From Rubneribacter badeniensis (lineage in GTDB: Bacteria > Actinomycetota > Coriobacteriia > Coriobacteriales > Eggerthellaceae): a stretch of DNA of 42,941 nucleotides. Location: positions 1 through 42,941 of the forward strand of contig NZ_PPEL01000016.1 of NCBI RefSeq assembly GCF_002899695.1. The letters run 5' to 3'. Of the stretch, positions 25,711 through 35,488 are shown piece after piece (the stretch's first letter is position 1; each line of letters opens with the position of its first letter). The position numbers were made by a program, and so were the translations under genes. Below the pieces are notes generated by a model. It searched no databases, was not told the origin of the DNA, and worked only from the letters and a program-made list of their open reading frames with translations.

Positions 25711-26201
25711 CTCTCCTCGATTCCGCAAGCCGCTTCTTCGCGCAGATCCCCTTGCGCAAGCGCCCATTCTATCGAATCGGCTTCCTGCTCAAGGAGGGCG
25801 ATCAGCCTCTCGTAAGATTCCTCACCCATATCGGACAGCACCCGCTTTTCGAACAGCAACATGGGCGTAAGCACGTGATCGGCGAACGCGACTCCGTCTT
25901 CGGTAAGCGCGATCGGCTTGTTCTTGTGGTTGGTATCGCCGCATCGTATTTCGGCCAAGCCTTTCTCGATAAGACGTTTCGCGATGTTGTTGACTGTCTG
26001 CTTGGGCATCTCATAGGCATCGCATATCTCGCTTTGCGTGATGCTGCCCTCAAACGAAAGCGCATACAGCACCTTCGTCAAATATGGATTGAGACCCATG
26101 AGCTTTTCGGCTTTCGCATACGTGCCGCTCACCCGACTCACCGCACGCCCCATGCGTATGATCAATGCCTCACGGCGCTTTTCCGCCATTTCGCATTCCA
26201 T
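25707..26201 (-). CDS. MarR family transcriptional regulator of the ABC-MATE operon
   Basis: A 164-residue MarR protein. The winged helix spans about residues 40-105, with recognition helix EMPKQTVNNIAKRLIEKGL and a wing RCGDTNHKNKPIAL. The PKQTV start of the recognition helix is identical to that of the other MarR in this window (293-775). It is the first gene of the operon and is translationally coupled to the first ABC gene. It probably represses the operon through the operator pair upstream. The ATG at 26201 has AGGGAG about 4 nt upstream. Confidence 0.88.
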   Translation of the reverse strand: MECEMAEKRREALIIRMGRAVSRVSGTYAKAEKLMGLNPYLTKVLYALSFEGSITQSEICDAYEMPKQTVNNIAKRLIEKGLAEIRCGDTNHKNKPIALTEDGVAFADHVLTPMLLFEKRVLSDMGEESYERLIALLEQEADSIEWALAQGDLREEAACGIEER

Positions 26202-26220
26202 ATGACTCCCTTGCCAATTT

Positions 26221-26268
26221 AGTCCTTACAGAGACTTACAAACGGACATTTTAGTCCTTTGAGAGACT
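26221..26268 (-). promoter_or_regulatory. Operator pair and -10 upstream of the ABC-MATE operon
   Basis: Two 16-bp repeats, AGTCCTTACAGAGACT (26221-26236) and AGTCCTTTGAGAGACT (26253-26268), stand 32 bp apart. Read on the operon strand each is AGTCT-N6-GGACT, an imperfect dyad using the same half-site as the operators at 189-241. A TAAAAT (26248-26253, minus strand) between them is the best -10; its -35 is weak. Repression by the adjacent MarR is inferred. Confidence 0.65.
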
Positions 26269-26521
26269 ATTTAACGAACGACCGGACGGGTACACGACAA
26301 CGACATCAATTCAAGTGCTCGACCGCACCAACAAAATCTTTGAAGGCAGAGCGCACATGCCGCGCAGCATCCAGCATGACAGGCAGAACGCCTATCTGCA
26401 AAGAGGCTTTCTGCACGAAAAGACACTTCTCGGCGTTTTCGAAACTTTCAGAGCGCTTCCAACACTTCCAGACCCCACTTCCAGACCTCGTCGAGATTAA
26501 GAAAAAATAGCAAAAGAGGGC
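26269..26521. other. Spacer between divergent ABC operon and tRNA-Val
   Basis: No supported gene. The sequence is less GC-rich than average. Short frames here have no ribosome-binding sites or recognisable motifs. Confidence 0.5.
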
Positions 26522-26550
26522 TTGCAATCCGTCGGACAAGCCGCTAGAAT
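26522..26550 (+). promoter_or_regulatory. tRNA-Val promoter
   Basis: TTGCAA (26522-26527) and TAGAAT (26545-26550) are separated by 17 bp, 30 nt before the tRNA. Confidence 0.75.
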
Positions 26551-26580
26551 ACTTATTCGCGCTACGGCGCACTTTGAAAT

Positions 26581-26655
26581 GGTCGCTTGGCTCAGCGGGA
26601 GAGCATCGCCTTCACACGGCGGGGGTCACAGGTTCAAATCCTGTAGCGACCACCA
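26581..26655 (+). tRNA. tRNA-Val (anticodon CAC)
   Basis: A complete 75-nt cloverleaf: acceptor GGTCGCT with AGCGACC, D arm GCTC-AGCGGGA-GAGC, anticodon loop TTCACAC, T arm CACAGGTTCAAATCCTGTA. The CCA is encoded. The CAC anticodon reads GUG. Confidence 0.96.
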
Positions 26656-26665
26656 TGAAACTAGC

Positions 26666-26696
26666 AGGTCGCCGGTTTTTGGCGACCTTTTGTTTT
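26666..26696 (+). terminator. Intrinsic terminator of tRNA-Val
   Basis: AGGTCGCC (26666-26673) pairs with GGCGACCT (26681-26688) around a 7-nt loop, followed by TTTGTTTT on the plus strand. It starts 10 bp after the tRNA end and is the most canonical terminator in the window. Confidence 0.85.
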
Positions 26697-27192
26697 CTCG
26701 CCCCAAAAGCCCTTCAAGACACAACCAGGGCACAGCGGCGCGAAGCCATGCCGCCCCAAGAAAGCGCTGCCGTCTGAGGGATGCTGCCGCCGGAAGGATG
26801 AAATAGCGCCGAAATTACCGGCTTGCTGCCGAAGCTCGGCCTTTTTGGGAGGCATCGGGCCGGATTCTGCGATCCGAGACGGTTCACCCGGAGAAAACGC
26901 CTGATCGCCTGGAAGGGGGCAGCTTCTCGAGAGGCGCAAGCGGCAGCAATCAGGAGAGCATCGCGTCTCGAGATCCTTGCCCTATGCAGCGAAGGGGCCG
27001 AACTTGCGGGCGGGTTCGCCCTCGCCTGCTCTCTCGCCCTCTTCGCCTCTGAGCGCCTTCGGCCTCTCGCACCAACTCCCGTCGGCCAAACCGCCTCGCC
27101 GCCCTCCGGCACCGCATGCGCGCCCGCCTTCCACCCGCCCTTCCGCACCCTCTGACCGCCCGCCGAAGCCGCCCGCCCGAGCGTCCTGCGGA
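26697..27192. other. Gap of about 500 bp without a supported gene
   Basis: Open frames exist on both strands but none has a ribosome-binding site, a domain motif or consistent codon use. No repeats or strong hairpins were noticed. Confidence 0.5.
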
Positions 27193-27576
27193 TCACCCAC
27201 CGTGTTTCCTCAGCAGGTCGGCGCGCTGCCTGACCTGCAGGACGACCACGACGACAACCGTTGCGCCCGCCACAGCGCCCGCAACGCGAACCGCGATGCG
27301 AACGGCGTCGTCCAGGCAGGCGTACGCGCTCGCCGTCGCGCACCACATGATCGCCACGATCATCCACACCGCCACCGCCGAGCGACGTGCGCTCTTCCTG
27401 AACTCCGCGTCGCTCGGACAAAGCGCGAGGAAGTCTTCGCCTCCGCATACAACGCGGAAGCACGCCTTGCTGCCCGCGAACAGAAACGCCCCGTACACGA
27501 TGCCGACGATCGAGACGGCGGCCAAAGCGACGATGCCGACGACAATCTCCACGAAGCGCTCCTTCCCGCCCGCCAT
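27193..27576 (-). CDS. Small membrane protein of unknown function
   Basis: A 127-residue protein with three likely helices: near residues 8-32 (FVEIVVGIVALAAVSIVGIV), about 66-88 (RSAVAVWMIVAIMWCATASA) and about 92-115 (RIAVRVAGAVAGATVVVVVV). The loop after the first helix holds several Cys residues (SKACFRVVCGGEDF, ALCPSD). I do not recognise the family; the three-helix layout is shared by some small DUFs. The ATG at 27576 is a guess, because its ribosome-binding site is weak and the frame stays open upstream. It is divergent from the YczE-type gene. Confidence 0.6.
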   Translation of the reverse strand: MAGGKERFVEIVVGIVALAAVSIVGIVYGAFLFAGSKACFRVVCGGEDFLALCPSDAEFRKSARRSAVAVWMIVAIMWCATASAYACLDDAVRIAVRVAGAVAGATVVVVVVLQVRQRADLLRKHGG

Positions 27577-27661
27577 GCGAAGCGAAGCCGGCCCTTCCGC
27601 ACGCTTCGCCCCGACGGCCTCTGCCCCCCCCTGCCGATTCCACGACACCACGATACCACAC

Positions 27662-27711
27662 CCCGCAAGCGGCGGGCGCAGCTTGCGGGAGCCGACTCGC
27701 AGGGATACAAT
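27662..27711 (+). promoter_or_regulatory. Promoter with overlapping operator for the YczE-type gene
   Basis: TTGCGG (27683-27688) and TACAAT (27706-27711) are 17 bp apart. The inverted repeat CCCGCAAGC (27662-27670) / GCTTGCGGG (27681-27689) covers the -35 completely, so it looks like a repressor site. Confidence 0.6.
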
Positions 27712-27781
27712 CAAAGCCAGAAAGCGCGTCAGGCGATCGCCTGCGATCCCGCTTCCCCGCACAACAGACGACAAGGAACCT

Positions 27782-28483
27782 ATGAGACAGCTCGCTGCAC
27801 GATGCTGCCTGCTCGCCTTCGGCATCGTTGCCATGGCGGCGGGCATCGTCCTCATCACGAAGACAGGCCTGGGCACCTCGCCCATCTCGTCGCTCGGCTA
27901 CGTGTTGAGCCTGTCGTTTCCGAACGTGTCGTACGGCGCGTTCATGCTCGGTTGGAACGCCGCCCTCCTGATCGGGCAGATCGCCATCCTCAGACGGCGC
28001 TTCAAGGCGGCGGCGCTTCTGCAGGTGCCCATCTCCGTCTTGTTCAGCATCGGCATCGACGCCTTCGGAAGCCTGCTCTCGTTCGTCCAGCCGCACAGCT
28101 ACCCCGCGTCGCTTGCCGTGCTGGCCGCAGGCGTCGCGGCGCTCGCGTTCGGCGTGGCATGCACCGTGGTTGCGAACGTGGTCATGAACAGCGGCGAGGC
28201 GTTCGTATGCGCCGTCACGAGCATCACGGGATGGAGCTTCGGCCGCACGAAGGTGGGCTTCGACCTCGGCTGCGTCGGGTTGGCCGTCGTCGCGTCGATC
28301 GCGCTCATGGGCACCGTCGCGGGCGTGCGTGAAGGCACCGTCATCGCAGCGGCGGCCACCGGCTTCGTCGTCAACGTTTTCATCAAGCTCATGGGCGGCG
28401 TGAAGCCTGCTTTGGGAGAAGCGCGAAAGCGCGGGGATGAAAGCCCCCTCCCCCATGGCGCGGAGTGCAACCGCGCAGATTAA
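27782..28483 (+). CDS. YczE/YitT-like integral membrane protein
   Basis: A 233-residue protein with about five or six helices. The segment GIVLITKTGLGTSPISSLGY (residues ~21-40) is typical of the YczE/YyaS family, a group of uncharacterised membrane proteins. The last ~25 residues are a hydrophilic tail. The ATG at 27782 has AAGGA 5 nt upstream, and a well-formed promoter lies about 70 bp before it. Transport is sometimes proposed for the family; nothing here shows a substrate. Confidence 0.8.
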   Translation: MRQLAARCCLLAFGIVAMAAGIVLITKTGLGTSPISSLGYVLSLSFPNVSYGAFMLGWNAALLIGQIAILRRRFKAAALLQVPISVLFSIGIDAFGSLLSFVQPHSYPASLAVLAAGVAALAFGVACTVVANVVMNSGEAFVCAVTSITGWSFGRTKVGFDLGCVGLAVVASIALMGTVAGVREGTVIAAAATGFVVNVFIKLMGGVKPALGEARKRGDESPLPHGAECNRAD

Positions 28484-28488
28484 ACGCG

Positions 28489-28523
28489 GCACGCAGCGCC
28501 CTTGCAGCCAGGACGCTGCGTGC
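28489..28523 (+). terminator. Hairpin after the YczE-type gene
   Basis: GCACGCAGCG (28489-28498) and CGCTGCGTGC (28514-28523) form a perfect 10-bp stem with a 15-nt loop, 6 bp after the stop. No T-run follows. The convergent rlmKL gene ends about 80 bp further on. Confidence 0.5.
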
Positions 28524-28603
28524 GATAGACGAGGCGGGGGCAGCGCGTGCCGATGCGCCGACGACGCACCAAGAGGAGGGGGGCTCCCTTCGCGCCAGGA
28601 CCC

Positions 28604-30907
28604 CTACCCCCTCCTCACCAGGTAGCACTTATGGATGCGGGGATTGCGCTCGAAATCGTGCGGGATGGTCTGCGCGGTGATGTCCTCGAGGGCCACGCCG
28701 TAGCGCGCAAGCGCCTCCTCGTCGGGCTTGAACGAGCGCAGGTTGCACGAGAACACGGCCTCGCCCTCCTCCGACAAAAGGCGCGACACGCCGATGAGCA
28801 GCTCCACGTGGTCGCGCTGCACGTCCCAGGTGCGCCGCCCCATGGCCTTCGAGTTGGAGAACGTGGGCGGGTCGACGAACACGAGGTCGAAGCGACGGCC
28901 CGCACGGCGCGCCTCGGTGATCCAGGCCATGACGTCGCCGCGCTCGAACGTGTGCTCGGGACCCTCGAACCCATTCGCGGCCATGTTGCGCCGCGCCCAG
29001 TCGAGGTAGGTCTGCGACAGGTCCACCGTGGCAGTCGATCGCGCCCCGCCCGCAGCCGCATGGACCGTCGCCGTGCCCGTGTAGGCGAACAGGTTGAGGA
29101 AGCGCCTGCCCTGCGCCTTCGCGCCCACGAGCGCGCGCGTGAGGCGATGGTCGAGGAACAGGCCGGTGTCCAGATAGCCCGCCAAGTCCACTTCGAATTC
29201 GAAGCCTGCCTCCTGCACCTGCGTCACGTAGGAGCGCCGGCGGGCCTCGCGGTACTGCCCGCCGCCCTTCTCGCGGCGGCGCACCTTGGAGAACACGTGG
29301 TCGGACCGCACTCCCAGCACGACGGGCACGAGCGCAAGGACGTCGTCGAAGCGGCGCCGCGCCTTCACGGGATCGACGCTGCGCGGCGGCGCGTACTCCG
29401 CTACGTGGACGTAGGTGTTGCCAGCCGCCTGGCCCGCCCCTTCGTACACATCGACGGCCACGGCATAGTCGGGCAGGTCGGCATCGTAGATGCGGTAGCA
29501 GGTGACGCCTTCGCGGCGCGCCCACTTTCGCCGTTCCCTGGCCGTCTTGCGCAAGCGGGCGGCGAACTGCCCGGAAGCCTCCTCGAACACCTCGACGAGG
29601 TGCTCGGCGCCCCCGGCAGGATCCGGCACGCTCACCTCGGTCGTGCCGACGGGCGGCGCATCGAACACGAGGGCCTTCGTCGCCACGCGCCCCTTCCCGA
29701 TCTCGACCCCAAGGGCGGGCGCGACGCCGAAGCGCTCCTCCACGCCCTCGCCGCCGACCGCCGCGAACACCGATCCCTCCGGCGCGGATGCCGACGCGGC
29801 CGCGAACGCCGCGGCATCGGCCCGGGCGCGCGCCTCGGACATAGCGCGATCCCCCGTCGGCAGGATGCACGCCACCAAGCAGCGCGCGGCCCCGTCGGAC
29901 GCGTCGCGCGAGGCCGCCGCGCACGCGCGCGCAACCTGCCCGTCCGCTGACTGCGCGTCGGCAAGCTCCACGGTGAGCGCCTGACGCAGTCCGGCGCGGC
30001 GCGCGAGCAGACGCGCCCGGGCGATGGCCGGGGAGGACGACGAGGCTCCCGCAATGCGCACGCGCGCCCGGTCGGGCGGCGCGGACGAGGGGGCCTCGAG
30101 CGCGTCCGCGCCCGCGATGCGCGCCAGACCGCGCTCGAAACGCTCGTCGGCTTCTCGGACGAGATCGTTCCACACCTCGGGCTCGGATTTTCCCCAGCCG
30201 AAGAACCCCCAGCGCTCGCGCACGAGCCCGGGCGCGAGGTCGCATGCCCACGCCGCGGCCTCCACCACGAGCGCTCCGTCGCCGCACGCGGGATCGACGA
30301 GCGCCGCGCCGGCCTCACAGAGCCTCTGCCAATCCGCGAGCGCGAGCAGCCCGGCTGCTTGGGCGCAAGAAAGCGGCGCGTCGGCACCGTCGTCGGCAGA
30401 AAGCCACGTGCGCCGGTAGAGCGGCCCACCCGACAAATCGAGCGACAACGTGGCACGCGCACCGCGCACCCGCACGTCGATGAGCGCGTCCGGCTCCTCG
30501 GGATCGACCTCGGGCCTACGCCCCGTCTGCCCGAGCATCCTGTCGCACACCGCGTCCTTCACCTTGAGCGCGGTGAAGCGGGTGTTGCGCAGCTCGTCGT
30601 TCGCGCCGTGCGTCTGCACGGCGATGCTCGCCCCGCAAGCAAGGACGTCCTCCCACGGAAGGCCCCGCACGCCCTCGTGCAAGCGCTCGGCGTCCGACGC
30701 GTCAACGCGCCCCACCACCGCGAGCACGCGCGAGGCGAGCCGCGACCACAGGCACGCGGACAGCGCGCCGCGCACGTCGCAGAACGCGGCCACGCCCCCG
30801 GCAAGCGGGCGCACGCGCCTCACGCCCATGCGCCTGAGCTCATCGGCGAGCGGCGCTTCCAAACCGGCGAGGCAGCTCGCGAACAGTTCGATGTCTTCGT
30901 TTTCCAT
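28604..30907 (-). CDS. rlmKL: 23S rRNA methyltransferase RlmKL-type fusion
   Basis: A 767-residue protein with the RlmL-RlmK architecture: a THUMP-like N-terminus (residues ~40-160), a first methyltransferase domain (to ~400) and a second one at the C-terminus. In E. coli these make m2G2445 and m7G2069. The second domain is intact: NLFAYTGTATVHAA and FVDPPTFSNSKAMG. The first keeps VDPACGDGALVVEAA (204-218), but the acidic FDID-type motif has become AGASSSS (286-292) and the NPPYGER motif reads CILPTGDR (347-354). The first activity may be lost. The ATG at 30907 starts the conserved MENEDIELFASCLAG; its ribosome-binding site is weak. Confidence 0.9.
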   Translation of the reverse strand: MENEDIELFASCLAGLEAPLADELRRMGVRRVRPLAGGVAAFCDVRGALSACLWSRLASRVLAVVGRVDASDAERLHEGVRGLPWEDVLACGASIAVQTHGANDELRNTRFTALKVKDAVCDRMLGQTGRRPEVDPEEPDALIDVRVRGARATLSLDLSGGPLYRRTWLSADDGADAPLSCAQAAGLLALADWQRLCEAGAALVDPACGDGALVVEAAAWACDLAPGLVRERWGFFGWGKSEPEVWNDLVREADERFERGLARIAGADALEAPSSAPPDRARVRIAGASSSSPAIARARLLARRAGLRQALTVELADAQSADGQVARACAAASRDASDGAARCLVACILPTGDRAMSEARARADAAAFAAASASAPEGSVFAAVGGEGVEERFGVAPALGVEIGKGRVATKALVFDAPPVGTTEVSVPDPAGGAEHLVEVFEEASGQFAARLRKTARERRKWARREGVTCYRIYDADLPDYAVAVDVYEGAGQAAGNTYVHVAEYAPPRSVDPVKARRRFDDVLALVPVVLGVRSDHVFSKVRRREKGGGQYREARRRSYVTQVQEAGFEFEVDLAGYLDTGLFLDHRLTRALVGAKAQGRRFLNLFAYTGTATVHAAAGGARSTATVDLSQTYLDWARRNMAANGFEGPEHTFERGDVMAWITEARRAGRRFDLVFVDPPTFSNSKAMGRRTWDVQRDHVELLIGVSRLLSEEGEAVFSCNLRSFKPDEEALARYGVALEDITAQTIPHDFERNPRIHKCYLVRRG

Positions 30908-31137
30908 GGCGCAGGTCCAATCATCCGATAGCGCAGGTTGGCGCCAGCAAGTCAGCGAGAAGCCCCCTCGTGCCGACAATCGGCCCGTTTCGCGGCTGTC
31001 GAACAAGCCAGCGGTTTGTTCGATTCCCCACCATGCGCCCGCGAGGGCGCGCCCTGCACGGGTGCCGGGCAGGGCCACGTGAGGGCAAGCGAGAAAGGGG
31101 CGGGGATCGGTGCGAGGGGGCTTCGCAGCGTCGGGCA

Positions 31138-31165
31138 GTTCCACCGGCAGGCAGGCCGGTGGAAC
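31138..31165 (-). terminator. Perfect 11-bp hairpin after rpoD
   Basis: GTTCCACCGGC (31138-31148) pairs perfectly with GCCGGTGGAAC (31155-31165) around 6 nt. It abuts the rpoD stop at 31167 on the minus strand. There is no T-run. Termination or mRNA 3' protection is likely. Confidence 0.6.
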
Positions 31166-31166
31166 G

Positions 31167-32399
<1,233 letters not shown>

Positions 32400-32472
32400 G
32401 TGATCTTCCTTTCCAACAGGACGGCGTGCGCGCATGCGCGCATGCGCTCGGGGCGCAAAGATACAGCCAAAC

Positions 32473-32481
32473 AGTGTATCA
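32473..32481 (-). promoter_or_regulatory. Extended -10 promoter candidate for rpoD
   Basis: TGATACACT on the minus strand contains the TGn extension and a TACACT -10, about 74 nt before the GTG start. The -35 is poor (TTCGGG), as often with extended -10 promoters. The same GTGATACACT appears before the ATP-grasp gene. Confidence 0.5.
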
Positions 32482-32619
32482 CAAAAAGCGGATACCCGAA
32501 CCGCGAATCTCGTCCCCGCGCAATCCCCTTCCGCATCCTCGCCAAAGCGTCGAAGCCGACCGGGTGCGAGCGCGCCTTCGCAAGGATCGTCCGCGAGAGC
32601 GGAGCCGGCGGGCGGCGCG

Positions 32620-34953
32620 TCACAGCAGGTCATCGGGATCCACGTCCACGGCCACGTTGACCAGCTTGTCGGGCTTGCGGCGCCGGAACAGCGGCAGGAG
32701 CGCGCGCGAAAGGTCGGCGTCGGAGGGGCACTTCGCCACCACGTGCCAGCGGTACGTGCCGCGCAGCTTCGCGAGCGCGCACGGCACGGCGGGAAGCACG
32801 CTCCATCCGTCCCCGCCGAAGTCGCGCACCGCGCGCTCGAGGTCGCGCTGGAGCTCGAGGGCGGCGGCGCGCACCGCGGGCTCGTCCGTTCCCCACAGAA
32901 GGACGTTCGCCATGCGCACGTAGGGGGGGTAACCCAGAAGACGGCGCTTGGGCAGCTCGTCGCGCAGGAAGAGCGCCCGGTCGTGGGCCGCCGCGGCGCG
33001 GATGGGAGCGGCGGCGGCCTCGTAGGTTTGCACGAGCACGCGCCCCGGCAGCGCGGCGCGCCCGGCGCGGCCGGCCACCTGCTCCACGAGCGCGAACGTG
33101 CGCTCGGCGGCGCGGTAGTCGGGAAGCTTCAGCATGGTGTCGGCGTTGATGACGCCCACGAGCGTGACGTCCTCGAAGTCGAGGCCCTTCGCGATCATCT
33201 GCGTGCCGAGGAGCACCGCCGCGTCGGCCTCCGCGAATGTTTCGAGCAGCCGCTGGTGGGCGCCTTTGGCAGACGTGGTGTCGGCGTCCATGCGCACGAT
33301 GGGCACGTCCGGCCCCACGCTGGGCATCGCGTCGAGGAGCACCCGCAGATCGGCCTCCACCCGCTGGGTGCCCGCGCCGAACTTCTTCAGATAGGGGCTG
33401 CCGCACTCCGGGCACGTAGGCGGCGCGGGGACGCGGTGGCCGCAGTGGTGGCACACGAGCAGATTCCCTCGTTCATGGAACGTGAGCGAGGTGGAGCACG
33501 ACGGGCACTCGGGCACAAACCCGCATTCGCGGCACAAAAGGAACTTCGCGAAGCCGCGCTGGTTGAGCAGAAGCACCGCCTTGCGACCCGCGGAAAGCTC
33601 CTCGGCGAGCGCGCGCGAAAGCGCGCCGGAGAACATGGAGCGCGACCCGCCGGAGAACTCCTTGGCCATGTCGACGACGCGCACCTCGGGAAGCGGCCGG
33701 CCGTTGGCGCGCTCGGGCAGCTCGACGCGATGCCACGCGGCGTCCTTCGCGCAGGCGTGCAGCGTCTCGATGGAAGGCGTCGCGCTGCCCAGCACCACCG
33801 CCGCGCCCGCGCGCCGCGCCATCCACACGGCAACATCGCGGGCATGGTAGCGCGGCGCGCTGTCCTGCTTGTAGGAGCCCTCGTGCTCCTCGTCGATGAC
33901 GATGAGGCCCACGTTGGCCAGCGGCGTGAACAGCGCGCTGCGGGCGCCGACGACGACGCGCGCCTGCCCGCTGCGGATGAAGTCCCACTGGTCGAAGCGC
34001 TCGCCTTGGCTCATGCGCGAGTGCATGACGGCCACCGTGTCGCCGAAGCGGCCGCGGAAGCGCCCCACGGTTTGCGGCGTGAGCGAGATCTCGGGCACGA
34101 GCACGCACGCCGTGCGCCCCGCCGAAAGCGCGCCCTCGATGGCCTGAAGGTACACCTCGGTCTTGCCCGAGCCCGTGACGCCGTCCACGACCACGACCTC
34201 GCCCGCCGCCCGCTCGCGCGCCGCGTCGATGGCGGCGAGCGCCGCCGCCTGCCCGGCGGTGAGCGGCGGCTTGGGGCTGGGCGAGAACCCGCCGCCTCCC
34301 TCGAAGCGCCCGCGCCCGCCGCCGGGCACCCCTCGCAGGCGGCGGCGGCGCTCCACGCGCACCACGCCCTTGCGCTCAAGCGCCCTCACCGCGTCGGACA
34401 CCGCGCCGAACTCGGCGGCGAGCTCCGCCACGCGCAGCTCTCCCGCACGCAGCGCCTCGGCGATGGAGGCCTGCTTCACCGCGTTTCCGCGCGGCTCGAA
34501 CGCGGCGAGCGCGGGGCCGGGCACCACCCAGCGGTCGTCCACTTCCCCCACCGCCGGCTCCTCGAGCCGCCAGCGGCCTTCGCGCGAGCGCACCATGCGC
34601 GGCACGCCCCCCGGCGGCGTGAACAGGCGCACGCACGACGACAGGGGCGCGATGTAGCGCTCCGAGAGCCAACGCGCGCACGCCGCGCCCTCCTCGTCGA
34701 AGTAAGGGCGGCTCACCGCGCGCACGATGCCCTTGAGCTTGGCGGGGTCGATCCCGTCAAGCCAGTCGCACTCGTCGTCCTGCGCCAGCTCGATGACGAA
34801 GCCCACCGCGCGCCGCCCGCCGAACGGGACGAGCACGGCGCAGCCCACCTCGATGGGCGCGTCGCCCTCGCCGCCGTCCTCGGGCACGGCGTAGGTGTAG
34901 GGCGCGTCGAGCGCCTGCGTGGGTATGTCGAGGATGACCGATGCGAGTTTCAT
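32620..34953 (-). CDS. priA: Primosomal protein N' (replication restart helicase PriA)
   Basis: A 777-residue superfamily 2 helicase that reloads the replisome at stalled forks. The Walker A motif is [12 protein letters not shown], and the DEAH box appears as [12 protein letters not shown]. Zinc-binding cysteines form pairs: [21 protein letters not shown] and CPECGSPY, as in PriA. The C-terminal helicase motifs ([24 protein letters not shown]) are present. The N-terminal 3'BD is short. The ATG at 34953 is 7 nt after a TATACT -10-like hexamer, so the transcript may be leaderless. Confidence 0.94.
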   Translation of the reverse strand: MKLASVILDIPTQALDAPYTYAVPEDGGEGDAPIEVGCAVLVPFGGRRAVGFVIELAQDDECDWLDGIDPAKLKGIVRAVSRPYFDEEGAACARWLSERYIAPLSSCVRLFTPPGGVPRMVRSREGRWRLEEPAVGEVDDRWVVPGPALAAFEPRGNAVKQASIAEALRAGELRVAELAAEFGAVSDAVRALERKGVVRVERRRRLRGVPGGGRGRFEGGGGFSPSPKPPLTAGQAAALAAIDAARERAAGEVVVVDGVTGSGKTEVYLQAIEGALSAGRTACVLVPEISLTPQTVGRFRGRFGDTVAVMHSRMSQGERFDQWDFIRSGQARVVVGARSALFTPLANVGLIVIDEEHEGSYKQDSAPRYHARDVAVWMARRAGAAVVLGSATPSIETLHACAKDAAWHRVELPERANGRPLPEVRVVDMAKEFSGGSRSMFSGALSRALAEELSAGRKAVLLLNQRGFAKFLLCRECGFVPECPSCSTSLTFHERGNLLVCHHCGHRVPAPPTCPECGSPYLKKFGAGTQRVEADLRVLLDAMPSVGPDVPIVRMDADTTSAKGAHQRLLETFAEADAAVLLGTQMIAKGLDFEDVTLVGVINADTMLKLPDYRAAERTFALVEQVAGRAGRAALPGRVLVQTYEAAAAPIRAAAAHDRALFLRDELPKRRLLGYPPYVRMANVLLWGTDEPAVRAAALELQRDLERAVRDFGGDGWSVLPAVPCALAKLRGTYRWHVVAKCPSDADLSRALLPLFRRRKPDKLVNVAVDVDPDDLL

Positions 34954-35488
34954 GGCTTCCAGTATATTCCAAGCCCGGGCCGTGGAAGGCGCGCCCGACA
35001 AGGCCGCACGAAAACCGCGCGGCTCGGGCGCGCTCGGAAACTTCGGCGAAGACGCGGCTCGGGCGCACGACCCCCCCGGTGAAGGAGCCTCGCGTGCCGA
35101 ACAGAACGGGGACGACGGCAAGATCGCTCTCGCAAACGGAAGGCAGGAGGCGGCAAGCAGCGCGCGCCGCCGCATGCGTGGCGCGGGCCGTTTTTTGGCC
35201 ACGAAACCGCGTTCTGGCACGGAATCGCAGCCAAAATCCCCCTTTCCCTCCTAGCTCTCGCCGAAACCCCAGGTCGCAGAAAAGAGCAAGGGGGAAAGCA
35301 GGGGAATCTGTGCCAGAACGCGGTTTGGTGGCCATTTCGACGGCGAAATCGCGCACGGCGATCCCGCCCGCCGCCTGCCGACCGGCTTTCGGGAGCTCGG
35401 AGCCCGCGAAGGGCGATCGGGGCGATGCAGAAAGACGGCGACGCCCGTCCGACCGCGCCGGGCCGGACGGGCGCGCCCGCAAGCGGCC
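34954..35488. other. Gene-free gap of 535 bp between metK and priA
   Basis: No supported gene. The gap contains a TATACT at 34961-34966 (minus) for priA and a large inverted repeat at 35197-35333, annotated separately. The remaining sequence is ordinary GC-rich spacer. Confidence 0.6.
35197..35333. repeat. Large imperfect inverted repeat, 24-bp outer arms
   Basis: The outer arms 35197-35220 and 35310-35333 are complementary except at one position. Inside, a CCCCCTTTCCC-type tract (about 35238-35250) faces a GGGGGAAAGC tract (about 35290-35300), extending the fold with a few bulges to a nearly 60-nt arm. The tip is about 30 nt. A TTTTTT run (35191-35196) precedes the left arm, so on the minus strand the fold is followed by A-run rather than U-run. 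It could be the metK 3' hairpin, a palindromic intergenic repeat, or a non-coding RNA. Confidence 0.7.

Noticed and set aside
26259-26510. Short frames between the ABC operon and tRNA-Val
   Set aside because: No ribosome-binding site and they start inside the MarR operators or cross the tRNA promoter region.
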